The position numbers and the translations under genes are program-made. Shown here one piece after another: positions 1 through 8,614 of a stretch of 64,000 nt of DNA. Origin of the DNA: Chloroflexota bacterium. GTDB taxonomy: Bacteria > Chloroflexota > Anaerolineae > Aggregatilineales > Phototrophicaceae. The stretch spans positions 17,987-81,986 of the forward strand of contig WTGO01000084.1 of the NCBI GenBank assembly GCA_011523515.1. The letters are read 5' to 3'. The notes beneath the pieces were generated by a model that did not search any database, had not been told where the DNA came from, and was given only the letters and a program-made list of their open reading frames with translations. Position 1 is the stretch's first letter, and every line of letters begins with the position of its first letter.

Positions 1-714
1 ATCAATTGCGCGCGCCATATCGGAAGTCAGATAGTTCATCCAATAATCGTCAAATACCGCCTCGCCTTGCGCCGCGAAAGCTCCCTCTCCATGAACCAGC
101 GCTTGAATGCTATTTTCTGAATCAATGTTCTTCGTATTGCCGCTGCCCGGTCTGTCGGCCGCGAGTTTCCATTTCTCACACAAGAGAAATACAAAGTCAT
201 GCGCGACTGATTGGATATTAGTCAGTTCCGCAAGCTTATAGACTCGTCTTTCATCTACGGCTATGTCACTATGAGAGTATATGATCCCAAGCACATAATG
301 GTGAGAGTATTCTCGGTAAGGATATGTGGTATTCTTATTCGAATCTCGTTGGCGAAAATATCCCGTAAACGCGCCCAATGTAAATCCCCTTGCACGACTT
401 GCGCTTACACGATAGGTTGATTTCAAATCAAACGCTATTTTCTCGCCAGTAGAAGAGACAAATGTAATATCAGGATAGTGGTTTTGATGTTTTGCCAATA
501 CTAAACCATAATCGTATTTTCTGGCGAACTGGTTAAGCAAAGGAAAGAGCATCAACGCAATTAATTTTGATATCACTTTTGTATCGCTGGAAATGTTGTA
601 GACATTTTGACAGGCGTCGATAAATCCTTTGACAACCCAATCCCCAATATCGGTAACAAGCGCCGCTTGAAACGCCGACATGTACTCCCGCAGTTGACGC
701 TCGAATTCGGACAT
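1..714 (-). CDS. EcoRV-type type II restriction endonuclease (3' end outside window)
   Basis: Reading the minus strand from an ATG at 714-712 gives 238 codons with no stop before the window edge. The protein aligns by eye along its length with R.EcoRV (245 aa): SDTKVIS near residue 43, then HQNHYPDIT with D82, then FDLKSTY with D96 and K98. This is the PD-(D/E)xK core, matching EcoRV D74, D90 and K92. GSGNTKNI near residue 152 matches the EcoRV R-loop GSGNTTNI, which reads the bases of GATATC. DYWMNY near the end matches EcoRV DYWRNY. Perhaps 15-20 C-terminal residues are missing. The ATG lies 3 bases after the methyltransferase stop (TGAACGATG), so the two genes are probably co-transcribed. 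Family certain by eye; GATATC specificity is inferred from the loop. Confidence 0.93.
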   Translation of the reverse strand, partial: MSEFERQLREYMSAFQAALVTDIGDWVVKGFIDACQNVYNISSDTKVISKLIALMLFPLLNQFARKYDYGLVLAKHQNHYPDITFVSSTGEKIAFDLKSTYRVSASRARGFTLGAFTGYFRQRDSNKNTTYPYREYSHHYVLGIIYSHSDIAVDERRVYKLAELTNIQSVAHDFVFLLCEKWKLAADRPGSGNTKNIDSENSIQALVHGEGAFAAQGEAVFDDYWMNYLTSDMARAID

Positions 715-717
715 CGT

Positions 718-1785
718 TCACTGCCCGATCAAGATAATTTCACATGAGTTTTTGTTTTTTGACAACGCATATTGATAGTTATGATAGCGTTCAACTTGTA
801 CTTGCGGTTTGAACCGTTTCAGCAAAGTAATTAAGTCGCCTTCTGATGGAATGCCATCGCTGCGATAGGAGACAGCAAGAATGCTATCCGAGTATTTGTC
901 AAAGACTCGCTCAAAAGCGCGATAAATTCGGTGCTTGTCGGTCCACATATTAGGCTCAGACAGCAAACGACGATGTTTTGAGCGCATATCTATTTTTTCA
1001 GACCAGTTTTCATAATCTGTAATACCCTCCAGAAAATGATAGAAATCACGATAATCAACTGCGACGCCTTTTCCTGAAATATAAGGAGGGTCCAGATAAA
1101 CCAAATCAAAGTTGCCTTCAATGTCAAATACGTCCTGATTCAAAGCCCGATTGGCTTTGCCATTATCAAATACCGCCATATTCGCTTCTACGACAAATTG
1201 TCGAAAACATGCTTCAAAAGGCCGGTCCCAACTCGTCTTGTTGCCGAAAGAGCGTTGCACGTCCGCCATGCGAATATAGAGATTCCGGCGGTGAAACAAG
1301 TTATAAGGTCGCTTGATAATGCAAGACTGAGCCAGCGCAAACAGGGCTAGCGCCTTTTTATACGGTTCCCCGATGCCATTGATATTCGTAATGACCCGGT
1401 CAAGCCAGCGATTTTCATCATCGGTAAAATAGATATCCGCGAATGTGTCGGCAATGTAGCTCGGATAAGAAATGCCATGCGGCGCTAGGATACGCTCAAC
1501 ATCAAGATCGCTAAGTTTAGTATTCGAGTTTTCTATCAGCGCTCGCCCAATCCAATAATTGAATCTGAGATGATCATTATAAGCAACTTGCTTTTGCTCT
1601 TGCTTTAGACGGTAGGCAATGGCGCCTGTTCCGCCGAAGGCATCTAAACAAGTATCAAAACGATATTGTGACAGCTTGTCCCAGATCCAATTGGTCAGCT
1701 TCGCCTTGCTGCCTTGGTAGCACGTGCGGGGAAATCTGGGCGCAGTTTGGGGGAAAAGCGCAAGTTGCTCTACCACGATTTTCAA
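718..1785 (-). CDS. DNA adenine-N6 methyltransferase, D12 class (modification partner)
   Basis: The 355-aa protein has the D12-class (Dam-like, alpha) order. An N-terminal YQGSKAKL segment is followed by AdoMet motif I DAFGGTG at residues 48-54 and the catalytic DPPY at 232-235. It should methylate adenine in the site cut by the adjacent endonuclease, predicted GATATC. The start is uncertain: the longest frame begins at a TTG (1785) and an in-frame GTG lies at 1776. Both fit a leader of about 20 nt from the extended -10 at 1811-1819. The sequence is visibly more AT-rich than what follows 1.86 kb, as expected for an acquired R-M module. Target specificity cannot be read from the sequence alone. 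Confidence 0.9.
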   Translation of the reverse strand: MKIVVEQLALFPQTAPRFPRTCYQGSKAKLTNWIWDKLSQYRFDTCLDAFGGTGAIAYRLKQEQKQVAYNDHLRFNYWIGRALIENSNTKLSDLDVERILAPHGISYPSYIADTFADIYFTDDENRWLDRVITNINGIGEPYKKALALFALAQSCIIKRPYNLFHRRNLYIRMADVQRSFGNKTSWDRPFEACFRQFVVEANMAVFDNGKANRALNQDVFDIEGNFDLVYLDPPYISGKGVAVDYRDFYHFLEGITDYENWSEKIDMRSKHRRLLSEPNMWTDKHRIYRAFERVFDKYSDSILAVSYRSDGIPSEGDLITLLKRFKPQVQVERYHNYQYALSKNKNSCEIILIGQ

Positions 1786-1810
1786 ATTCAGAATGTTGGA
1801 CGATCATGCG

Positions 1811-1819
1811 ATTATATCA
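1811..1819 (-). promoter_or_regulatory. Extended -10 promoter for the R-M genes
   Basis: On the minus strand this reads TGATATAAT, a perfect TATAAT preceded by the TGn extended -10 element. No good -35 box is seen, as is usual for extended -10 promoters. It sits about 25 bases before the methyltransferase start. Confidence 0.5.
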
Positions 1820-1873
1820 GAGTTAATGACGCAAGGGACTTTTCGATTGCGACAGCCTCATTGCCGCGTTGCT

Positions 1874-2449
1874 TTAACGATACTTGGGGTTATCCACCAC
1901 GGCCGCCCGGCCATCGCGCAGCACAACCAGCTTGCGGAAGCCGTCGCGTTCGATCGTGCCGTAGTCGTGGCCGGCGCGCGCCTCCCAGACGCTGAAAAAT
2001 ACGAAGTCCACGGCGCCGATGTTGACCGTGCGGTGCGCCCAGTAAGGCGGCACGTAGGCGGCGCTGCCGGCGATCATCTCGATCTCGCTGGTGGTGCCGG
2101 CCTCGGTCTGCTGCAGCAGCATGCCCCGCCCGCGCAAGCCGAAATAGACCTCGCCTTGCTCGCGGCGGGCGTGGTAGTGGCCCTTGGTCATGTGGAACTC
2201 GCCGCCGATGGCGCCGGGCAGGATGCGCGTGGCGCAATGCGGGATCTGGCCCTCTTCGACCGGCAACTCGACGCCCTGCACTTCATAAATCAGTCGGTCG
2301 CCCTCTTCCGCAAGCACGCGCGCGGCTTCGTCGCGGTCGGCGTACATGGCCGCCATATCGCTCAGCCTGCGCTGGATTGTGTAGTCGGCGCGAGAGAGCC
2401 GGCCGCTGGCGAAATCGACTTCGGTTTTGGAGGGTGTGATTAGATGCAT
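1874..2449 (-). CDS. pgiA: Cupin-type glucose-6-phosphate isomerase
   Basis: At 191 aa this matches the small metal-dependent cupin phosphoglucose isomerase of archaea and some bacteria, not the SIS-fold enzyme (~450-550 aa). It interconverts glucose-6-P and fructose-6-P in the cytosol. The signature LPGAIGGEFHMTKGHYH spans residues 77-93. Metal ligands are predicted as H91, H93, E97 or E100, and H139 (in YVPPYWAHR). It is the last gene of a minus-strand set with a shikimate-dehydrogenase-like gene and xylulokinase, which fits sugar-phosphate metabolism fed by the nearby importer. A single-ended copy of the long repeat family lies just upstream. Confidence 0.85.
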   Translation of the reverse strand: MHLITPSKTEVDFASGRLSRADYTIQRRLSDMAAMYADRDEAARVLAEEGDRLIYEVQGVELPVEEGQIPHCATRILPGAIGGEFHMTKGHYHARREQGEVYFGLRGRGMLLQQTEAGTTSEIEMIAGSAAYVPPYWAHRTVNIGAVDFVFFSVWEARAGHDYGTIERDGFRKLVVLRDGRAAVVDNPKYR

Positions 2450-2488
2450 ATTTCTTGTCGCCTTTCGGGCTGATGTGACTCGCTACAC

Positions 2489-2527
2489 TTTGCCACCGAG
2501 TACACAGCGTTGAATAGAGTACACCGA
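2489..2527. repeat. Family A repeat, partial (one arm)
   Basis: TTGCCACCGAGTACACAG followed by GAGTACACCGAG, resembling one end of the long inverted-repeat family seen complete at 3.5, 23.7, 36.5, 56.9 and 60.5 kb. The partner arm is not found here. Confidence 0.6.
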
Positions 2528-2535
2528 GCCAAATC

Positions 2536-3465
2536 TCATGGCCGATTCGTGGACGCGGACGCGCTTAGTCTGGCAAGAGCTTCGCTGTCCAGCTCAAGCT
2601 CGAATACCTCGGCGATGACTTCGGTCCAGCCGTGCACGAAGTAGCGCCAGCCATCCTCGACAGACAGGTTGAGCGCCTCAGCCTGCGCCAGCGCCTGCCG
2701 CATAAAGTCGCGCTCGCCGCGGTAATTCAGCTCCCAGACTAGTGCGTCCTGCGGAAAAGTTGCCGCGGGTGTCAGCGGCGAGCCCGGTAGATCTTTGCCC
2801 AAGCCGGTGGCGTTAATGACCAGTGAGCCGGGCGCAACCCCCCGCAGCAGCCGCTCGTTATCCGCCGCGCCTTCGCAGAGATGGTACTCAAATTGCAGCG
2901 GCGTAGCCAGGCGTTGATGCACCTGCCGAATCGACCTCAGCCGCTCGGGCGCGATGTCGGTCAGCAAGAAGCGGCTCGGCTGACCGTCGGCGGCGGAGGC
3001 CCGGGCCATGCAGACGCTAATGGCGACAGCCGCCCCGCCGACGCCCAGGCAGAGCACATCACGCGCGTCATCCCGCCAATGGCCGCGCGGTACAAAATGA
3101 CTCAGCGCCTGGGCCGATGAGATGGGGTCTTTCGCGAAACCCAGCAGCTTGCCGTCCCGTTTGATGATGCACGAGACTTCGTCACAGATCCGCGCGTACT
3201 CATCCAACTCGTCAATTTTGTCGCGGCAGGCGCGCAGCATATCAATCTTGTGCGCGGTGATCAGCGCGCCCATCGCGGTCGGGTCGGCGATAATGTCTTG
3301 CAAGACACGCCGATAGTTGTCCGCCGGCGCGCGCAGCGGCAAGTCGACGCCGACAATCTCGCAATTCAAGCCGAGGATTTCCGACCACCGCGGAAAAATC
3401 CGCATGATCGACGAGCCGCCGGTAGAGACGCCTATAAAGATTAGTTTGGTTTTGGTCAGTTTCAT
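2536..3465 (-). CDS. Shikimate dehydrogenase-like NAD(P)-binding protein
   Basis: The 309-aa protein has the AroE-like two-domain layout. Near the N-terminus is IGVSTGGSSIMRIFPRW, in the place of the substrate loop. ALITAHK carries the likely catalytic lysine in the NVTxPxK position. A Rossmann loop LCLGVGGAA and an INATGLGKD segment follow. The substrate loop differs from true AroE, so the substrate may be a sugar acid or quinate-like compound, not shikimate. ATG at 3465 is preferred over an in-frame TTG at 3477. It lies between xylulokinase and phosphoglucose isomerase, away from any aromatic-pathway gene, which argues for a catabolic role. Confidence 0.7.
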   Translation of the reverse strand: MKLTKTKLIFIGVSTGGSSIMRIFPRWSEILGLNCEIVGVDLPLRAPADNYRRVLQDIIADPTAMGALITAHKIDMLRACRDKIDELDEYARICDEVSCIIKRDGKLLGFAKDPISSAQALSHFVPRGHWRDDARDVLCLGVGGAAVAISVCMARASAADGQPSRFLLTDIAPERLRSIRQVHQRLATPLQFEYHLCEGAADNERLLRGVAPGSLVINATGLGKDLPGSPLTPAATFPQDALVWELNYRGERDFMRQALAQAEALNLSVEDGWRYFVHGWTEVIAEVFELELDSEALARLSASASTNRP

Positions 3466-3489
3466 GTTGGACAGCAACTACAGCTTTTT

Positions 3490-3647
3490 TCTTTACCACC
3501 AAGTACACCGAGTTAAATGAGTAAGATGAGCGATATGAGTGAAATAATCGGATTGATGGCGGCAAATGCCTAGCCTGCCGTCAATCAGATTTTCTGAATT
3601 GTATTTCCTCTGTGTTCTCAGAATTCTCGGTGTACTCGGTGGTAAAC
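3490..3647. repeat. Family A long inverted repeat (MITE-like)
   Basis: The left arm TTTACCACCAAGTACACCGAG (3491-3511) is mirrored by CTCGGTGTACTCGGTGGTAAA (3626-3646), about 115 bases apart. It fills the gap between xylulokinase and the shikimate-dehydrogenase-like gene. No open frame of note lies between the arms. Confidence 0.8.
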
Positions 3648-3658
3648 GTATACTTGGC

Positions 3659-5185
3659 TCATAGCGCGGCGATGTCGTCATAGACCGGCTCCAGCGCCGT
3701 GTACAATTTCTCGAAAACCGGCATCATACGCTCATAAGCGGCCTGCGCGGCCGGGTCGGGTTGGACGGTGGCGGCCACCGCGTTCATTTGGTGGATCAGG
3801 TCAAAGCCCGGGTACAAACCCACGCCGACTCCACCGACCAGCGCCGCGCCCATTGAAGTGGCTTCTTCCAGAATAGCCAGCCGTTGCACCGGCATGCCGT
3901 AGACATCCGCCATGATCTGATTCCATACGCGACCGCTGGCGCCGCCGCCGATGAGGCGCATGGCCTCGATGCTTGTGCCCTGCGCGCGAAAGGCGTCCAG
4001 AATGACGCGCAAGTTCATCGTGACGCCTTCCAGCACAGCGCGGTACAAATGCGCGCGGCTATGGCGGATGGTCAGCCCCACGAAGGCGCCACGCGCCAGC
4101 GGGTTCCAACGCGGGCTGCGCTCGCCCATAAGATAGGGCAGGAAGAAGAGTCCTTCGGCGCCCGGCGCGACCTGCTCGATCTCCAGATTGATGAGCTCAT
4201 AGGGACTGATGCCCAGCCGTTCCGCGGTTTCTTTCTCGAATAGTGAAAGCTGATCGCGCGTCCACTGATAAGAAGCGCCGGCCGCCTGCATGGTGCCGGT
4301 GGGCATGAACATGTCCGGGATGACGTGGCCGAAGGTGAAGGTTCGGTAATCGGGATCGTAGATCGGTTCCGGGGTGGATAGCGCGATCCAGGAAGACGAG
4401 CCGACATAATTGTAAGCCGAGCCGGCCGCGATCACGCCCGCGCCGGCCGCCGCGCATGCGCCATCGCCGCCACCGATGACCACGGGCGTGCCCGCCGCCA
4501 CGCCGACTTCCGCGGCGACGCTCGATTGCACCTCGCCGACGACATCGGTCGAAAGGCGCGCTTGCGGCAGCTTGTCCGCCGGCAGCTCCACCGCATCCAG
4601 AATATCGCCCGACCACGCGCCCGCCTCCAGGTCGTACAAGTTCATGCTGGAGGCATCTGAGGGGTCGGTGACGAAGGCGCCGGTCAAGCGGGCCACGATG
4701 CAATCCTTGGCGTGAACGAACTTGAAGGTGTCGCGGTAAATATCGGGCTGGTTGTCGCGGATCCAGAGGATTTTCGCCAGGGAATAGGAGACGCTGAGGC
4801 GATGGCCGGTGATGCGGTAGACCTCTTCAAATGACAGGCGCTGGCCGATCCAGCGCTCTTGCTCGAGGGCGCGTTGATCGGCCCAGATGATAGCGCTGCG
4901 CAAGGGCTGCGCGTCGCGGTCCAGCGGCACCGCGCCCATCATCTGCCCGCTGAAGGTGATGCAGGCGATATCGTCCGAGCTTACGCCGGTCTCACCAAGC
5001 AAACGCCGGGTGGACAGGCAGACCGCCTGCCACCAGTCCTCCGGGTTCTGCTCGGCCCAGCCAGTGTGGGCATATTCGGTGTGATAGGCGTAGAAGGACG
5101 CGCCGACCAGCGCGCCCTCGCGGTCATAGAGTGTGGCTTTGTTGCCGGTCGTGCCGAGGTCATGCGCGATGATGTAGTTGGCCAT
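3659..5185 (-). CDS. xylB: Xylulokinase (FGGY family)
   Basis: FGGY carbohydrate kinase of 508 aa from the ATG at 5185; an in-frame ATG at 5206 would add seven residues. It phosphorylates a ketopentose, most likely D-xylulose to xylulose-5-P. The first ATP-phosphate loop is AHDLGTTGNKATLYD near residue 5. SGQMMG near residue 80 is the substrate region typical of XylB. GGGDGACAAAGAG and the C-terminal IGGGASGRVWNQIMADV complete the actin-like fold. It is divergent from the CUT1 importer starting at 5369, which probably supplies its sugar. Other ketoses remain possible. Confidence 0.82.
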   Translation of the reverse strand: MANYIIAHDLGTTGNKATLYDREGALVGASFYAYHTEYAHTGWAEQNPEDWWQAVCLSTRRLLGETGVSSDDIACITFSGQMMGAVPLDRDAQPLRSAIIWADQRALEQERWIGQRLSFEEVYRITGHRLSVSYSLAKILWIRDNQPDIYRDTFKFVHAKDCIVARLTGAFVTDPSDASSMNLYDLEAGAWSGDILDAVELPADKLPQARLSTDVVGEVQSSVAAEVGVAAGTPVVIGGGDGACAAAGAGVIAAGSAYNYVGSSSWIALSTPEPIYDPDYRTFTFGHVIPDMFMPTGTMQAAGASYQWTRDQLSLFEKETAERLGISPYELINLEIEQVAPGAEGLFFLPYLMGERSPRWNPLARGAFVGLTIRHSRAHLYRAVLEGVTMNLRVILDAFRAQGTSIEAMRLIGGGASGRVWNQIMADVYGMPVQRLAILEEATSMGAALVGGVGVGLYPGFDLIHQMNAVAATVQPDPAAQAAYERMMPVFEKLYTALEPVYDDIAAL

Positions 5186-5279
5186 GAGTCGCGGTTCCGC
5201 TTTCAATTCGCCAGTGAGGCAAGCATACAGAATTCATCCTCTGAATACAAGCAGACTGTAAGTCGAGGGCAATTCGCGA

Positions 5280-5285
5280 TATAAT
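5280..5285 (+). promoter_or_regulatory. Predicted -10 box of the 5.4 kb importer operon
   Basis: A perfect TATAAT lies 83 bases before the solute-binding protein ATG. No strong -35 is seen (CTGTAA at the right distance is weak), so activation may need a regulator. Confidence 0.4.
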
Positions 5286-5368
5286 TTACTTAAGCGTCCG
5301 CGGGCATTGGCGCTGCGGCCGCCCGAAAATTTGATTCGTTTCAAATCAATATCTCAAGGAGCATCATC

Positions 5369-6838
5369 ATGCGGAAAATTTCACTGCTTGTACTGTTTGC
5401 TTTTCTGACGCTCGTCGTCGCCGCGCCGTCCTTGGCACAGGACTTCTCGGGCCAAAAGGTCGTCGTCGTCACGCAGACGGGCTCGGCCATCGGCGGACCC
5501 GTGCTCGACAAAGGCCCCATCTGGGAAGAGGCGACCGGCGGCAGCATTGAATTGCAGACTTTCGCCTTCGGCGAATTGTTCGAGAAGATCGTCACCGCCC
5601 TGTCCACCGGCTCGGGCGACTACGATGTGCTGATTTACGCGGCTGACTGGGCCGGCGACATCATGGCGCCCGGCTACGTGATGGAGATTCCCCAAGCGAC
5701 GCTGGACGCCATCGAGGCCGACGATGTCATCCCGCTCTATGCCGACCGCATCACCACCTGGGGTGGCGTGCCCTATGCCCTGCCCTACGATGGCGACGCC
5801 CACATGCTTTATTACCGCAAGGACCTGGTCGACAACGAAATGTACGCCGCGGACTTTGAGGCGGCTTACGGTTATGCCTTGGGCGAGCCCGCCACCTGGA
5901 CGCAGTATCGCGACATCGCCGAATTCTTCAATGGCATGGAGGTCGATACGGCCGGATCCATGGCGCCGATTTATGGCGCGCTGGAAGCGCAGCGCCGCAA
6001 CGCGCAGTCCTACTGGGTTTATCTGTCGCGCGCGGCGGGTTACGGCAAGGTGCCGGGCAACCCCTGCTTCTTCTTCAGTTGCGATGATATGACGCCGCAA
6101 GTCAACAACCCCGGCTGGGTTCGCGCGCTGGAAGAATACATCGACATCCGCAACGTGGGCGATCCGGAAATGATCAACTACGATGTCGCCGACACCCGCA
6201 CGCTGATGGCCACCGGCACCGCCGTGCTTAACCTCGATTGGGGCGATGTCGGCACCATCTCGGTTGACGAGAATATGTCGCTGGTCAAGGGCGCAGTCGG
6301 CTTTGGCGTACTTCCCGGCGGCGATTCTTACTGGGATTACGAAGCGGGCGAATGGGTCATGGAAGAGAATCCGGCGCCCTTCATCGCCTTCGGTGGCTGG
6401 ATTATCTCGGTAGCCGCCGACAGCGATGTCACAGAAGCCGCGCTTGACTTCGCCTCCTTCCTGGCCAGCAAAGATGTGGTCAACGAATTGGCCGTCACCG
6501 GCGGCACCGGCATCAATCCCTCCCGTTTCAGCCAGTTGGCCGATACCGCGCCCTGGGTCGCCGCCGGCTTTGACGAAGAGAGCGCCGCCGATTACCTGGA
6601 CGCCATCCAGAACACCATCAACCATCCCAACGCTGTCCTGGATATTCGCATCACCGGGTCGGCGGAATACCTGTCGACGCTGGATGCCGAGATCGCCCGG
6701 GCGCTGGCCGGCGAGATCAGCGCGCAGGAAGCGCTGGATAATGTCGCTGAGCTCTGGAACGCCATCACCGACCGCCTCGGCCGCGACGCGCAAGCCGAGC
6801 AGTACCGGGCGGCTGTCGGCTATATGGGCGATATGTAG
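5369..6838 (+). CDS. Sugar ABC transporter substrate-binding protein (CUT1)
   Basis: This 489-aa protein is an extracellular solute-binding protein family 1 member. Residues 1-24 form a Sec signal peptide (MRKISLLVLFAF..., cleavage after APSLAQ) without a lipobox cysteine, so it is predicted to be exported in soluble form. The mature part shows the usual sugar-binding pattern: a VVVVTQTGS start, then AADWAGDIMAP, YALPYDGDAHMLYYRKD and a C-terminal helical region. AAGGAG at 5356-5361, 7 bases from the ATG, is a strong ribosome binding site. It heads an operon with two permeases (7616, 8614), interrupted by the unrelated 6966 gene. The substrate is unknown; the nearby xylulokinase suggests a pentose or pentoside. 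Confidence 0.88.
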   Translation: MRKISLLVLFAFLTLVVAAPSLAQDFSGQKVVVVTQTGSAIGGPVLDKGPIWEEATGGSIELQTFAFGELFEKIVTALSTGSGDYDVLIYAADWAGDIMAPGYVMEIPQATLDAIEADDVIPLYADRITTWGGVPYALPYDGDAHMLYYRKDLVDNEMYAADFEAAYGYALGEPATWTQYRDIAEFFNGMEVDTAGSMAPIYGALEAQRRNAQSYWVYLSRAAGYGKVPGNPCFFFSCDDMTPQVNNPGWVRALEEYIDIRNVGDPEMINYDVADTRTLMATGTAVLNLDWGDVGTISVDENMSLVKGAVGFGVLPGGDSYWDYEAGEWVMEENPAPFIAFGGWIISVAADSDVTEAALDFASFLASKDVVNELAVTGGTGINPSRFSQLADTAPWVAAGFDEESAADYLDAIQNTINHPNAVLDIRITGSAEYLSTLDAEIARALAGEISAQEALDNVAELWNAITDRLGRDAQAEQYRAAVGYMGDM

Positions 6839-6868
6839 ACGGCAATTGCGCTGCAACGAATAGTCAGC

Positions 6869-6893
6869 GGGCGACCTGATAGGTCGCCCCTGC
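6869..6893. repeat. Family B palindrome (GGGCGACC type)
   Basis: GGGCGACC-TGATA-GGTCGCCC, a perfect 8-bp stem with a 5-base loop, followed by CTGCA. It lies 30 bases after the binding-protein stop. It could act as a transcription attenuator but belongs to a dispersed family. Confidence 0.7.
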
Positions 6894-6965
6894 AAGCCGA
6901 GACTTACGGCGATATTGACTGGTTCATCGAACGCCACAGCGACTAAAGCAAAACCGGAGGCCGTC

Positions 6966-7583
6966 ATGGACATGATATTGGGGATTGTGATTTTCAGTCT
7001 CCTCATAGGCTTCTTCATCTGGTCTTGCAACCCCGACAACGCTGTTTGGGGGCAGCGACAACAATTGAAGCAGCAGCGACAACAATTTGAGATACAGCAG
7101 CGTCAACAGCAACAGCAGCAGTTAGAGTGGGAGAGACTACACGACCTTTTCCGCCCGCGCTACAGCCCAGAAACCATCAGAACTGTTCATCCCAATGCAA
7201 CAATCGTAATAACCGGAGCTGTGCGACTAGGGCAAGTCTGGCATGTAATACTTGTCCACTGGCCAATGAATCCAATCACTAATGAATCCGAAATGACGAC
7301 ATTTGTACACGGACAGCCATGGTTCGTAGCCTGCAACGGCGAAGCCGTATACCCCGAAGGATTTCTGGACCTAGCGCCCACCTTTCACGACTTGGAAATG
7401 GCGATCACCTGCCCATCTTGCCGAGAGAAAATGGCGCGAGTTTACCACTGGAATAACCAGCCGTACTACTCGCGTGACCTATACCCGATACAGTGCCAAC
7501 TTCTGATATCACCGGACTTCATTGACTGGGACATAATGAAACTCCATCCCTCAGAGCCATTTAAGTTCAAGGCAAGCACATAG
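6966..7583 (+). CDS. Membrane-anchored glutamine-rich protein of unknown function
   Basis: I do not recognise this 205-aa protein. GGAGG at 6956-6960 places the start at the ATG 6966. Residues 3-19 ([16 protein letters not shown]) form one membrane helix. A Q/R-rich stretch at about 33-60 ([20 protein letters not shown]) probably forms a coiled coil. The C-terminal part is a compact domain with a CPSC pair near residue 146 that could bind zinc or form a disulfide. It lies between the binding protein and the permeases of a sugar importer, where no such gene is expected, next to a family B palindrome. This suggests an insertion. Transport accessory or unrelated cargo are both possible. Confidence 0.65.
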   Translation: MDMILGIVIFSLLIGFFIWSCNPDNAVWGQRQQLKQQRQQFEIQQRQQQQQQLEWERLHDLFRPRYSPETIRTVHPNATIVITGAVRLGQVWHVILVHWPMNPITNESEMTTFVHGQPWFVACNGEAVYPEGFLDLAPTFHDLEMAITCPSCREKMARVYHWNNQPYYSRDLYPIQCQLLISPDFIDWDIMKLHPSEPFKFKAST

Positions 7584-7615
7584 CTTCCTGTCTGACATTT
7601 GAAGCTGAGGATCGC

Positions 7616-8614
7616 GTGGCCGCAGTGAACCCCACCATGTCCACAGTACGCGAAGACAGACTCATGAAGCGGGTCTTTCTCAGCCCGGCTGTGATTATCC
7701 TGCTCGCCCTGTCCATCTTCCCGCTGGTCTGGTCCCTCGGCATCAGCTTCACCGATATGCAGCGCGGCGGCTCGACTGTAGCGCGGCAAGCCGAGGCCGC
7801 GGGCATCACCGAGGGCGTCGGCTTCCTGGGCTTGGGCTTTGAGCTGACCGGACGCAATTACGAGCGCCTGCTGGGCGATGGCCGCTTGCACAGCACCGTC
7901 CGCAATACCATGATTTACGTCTTCTTCGGTGTGATGATCCAGTACGTCATCGGCCTGGGCTTGGCGACGGTGCTGAATCAGCCTTTTCGCGGGCGCAATC
8001 TGGTGCGCGTGATTTTTCTCATGCCGATGATGATGACCCCGGTGGCGGCGGCTTACACCGGGCGCATGTTCTTCGACTCCAATCCACTGCGCTCGCCCCT
8101 GGCGCATTTCTTGCGCGAGGTCTCCCAAGCGCTGGGGTCGGAGTGGGGCATCACCGTGCCCTGGTTCACCGACACCGGCTGGGCGCCAATCGCCATCCTC
8201 ATCATCGACGCCTGGCAGTGGATTCCCTTTATGACGCTTATCCTGCTGGCCGCCATGCAAGCCATTCCCGACGACATTTACGAAGCGGCGCGCGTCGATG
8301 GCGCCGGCGTGCTGCAGATTTTTTGGCGCATCACCGTGCCTATCCTGCTGCCGATTTCGATGACGGTCATCTTGATCCGCGGCTTGGAAATCTTCAAGAT
8401 CATCGATGTGGTGGTGGTGACCACCGGCGGAGGACCCGGCTCGGCCACCGAGTCGCTAACGCTGTATATCTTCGAGCAGGCGCTAAGCAACGGCAACTAC
8501 GGTTACGCCAGCGCCATCGCCTACGTGTTGCTGGTGCTGGTCATCATCTTCGCCACCATATTTCTGGCGCTGGGCCGGCGCTGGATCCGCGGCTCAGCCA
8601 GCGGGGTGGACTGA
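7616..8614 (+). CDS. Sugar ABC transporter permease (MalF-like, CUT1)
   Basis: Inner-membrane permease of 332 aa. A GTG start at 7616 is supported by GAGG at 7607-7610; ATGs at 7637 and 7664 are alternatives. The first helix ([19 protein letters not shown]) lies near residues 20-40 and five more follow. The EAA loop [20 protein letters not shown] near residue 222 is the ATPase docking site. The stop overlaps the next permease start (TGATG), so translation is coupled. It forms a heterodimer with the next gene product and receives sugar from the 5369 protein. Confidence 0.9.
   Translation: MAAVNPTMSTVREDRLMKRVFLSPAVIILLALSIFPLVWSLGISFTDMQRGGSTVARQAEAAGITEGVGFLGLGFELTGRNYERLLGDGRLHSTVRNTMIYVFFGVMIQYVIGLGLATVLNQPFRGRNLVRVIFLMPMMMTPVAAAYTGRMFFDSNPLRSPLAHFLREVSQALGSEWGITVPWFTDTGWAPIAILIIDAWQWIPFMTLILLAAMQAIPDDIYEAARVDGAGVLQIFWRITVPILLPISMTVILIRGLEIFKIIDVVVVTTGGGPGSATESLTLYIFEQALSNGNYGYASAIAYVLLVLVIIFATIFLALGRRWIRGSASGVD

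Noticed and set aside
211..420. Plus-strand frame in the left edge
   Set aside because: Lies antisense to the EcoRV-like gene, which has strong family support.
5381..7039. Long open frame on the minus strand opposite the binding protein (552 codons)
   Set aside because: It is the antisense of a clear solute-binding protein; the reading has no known motif and the composition is that of a GC-rich shadow frame.
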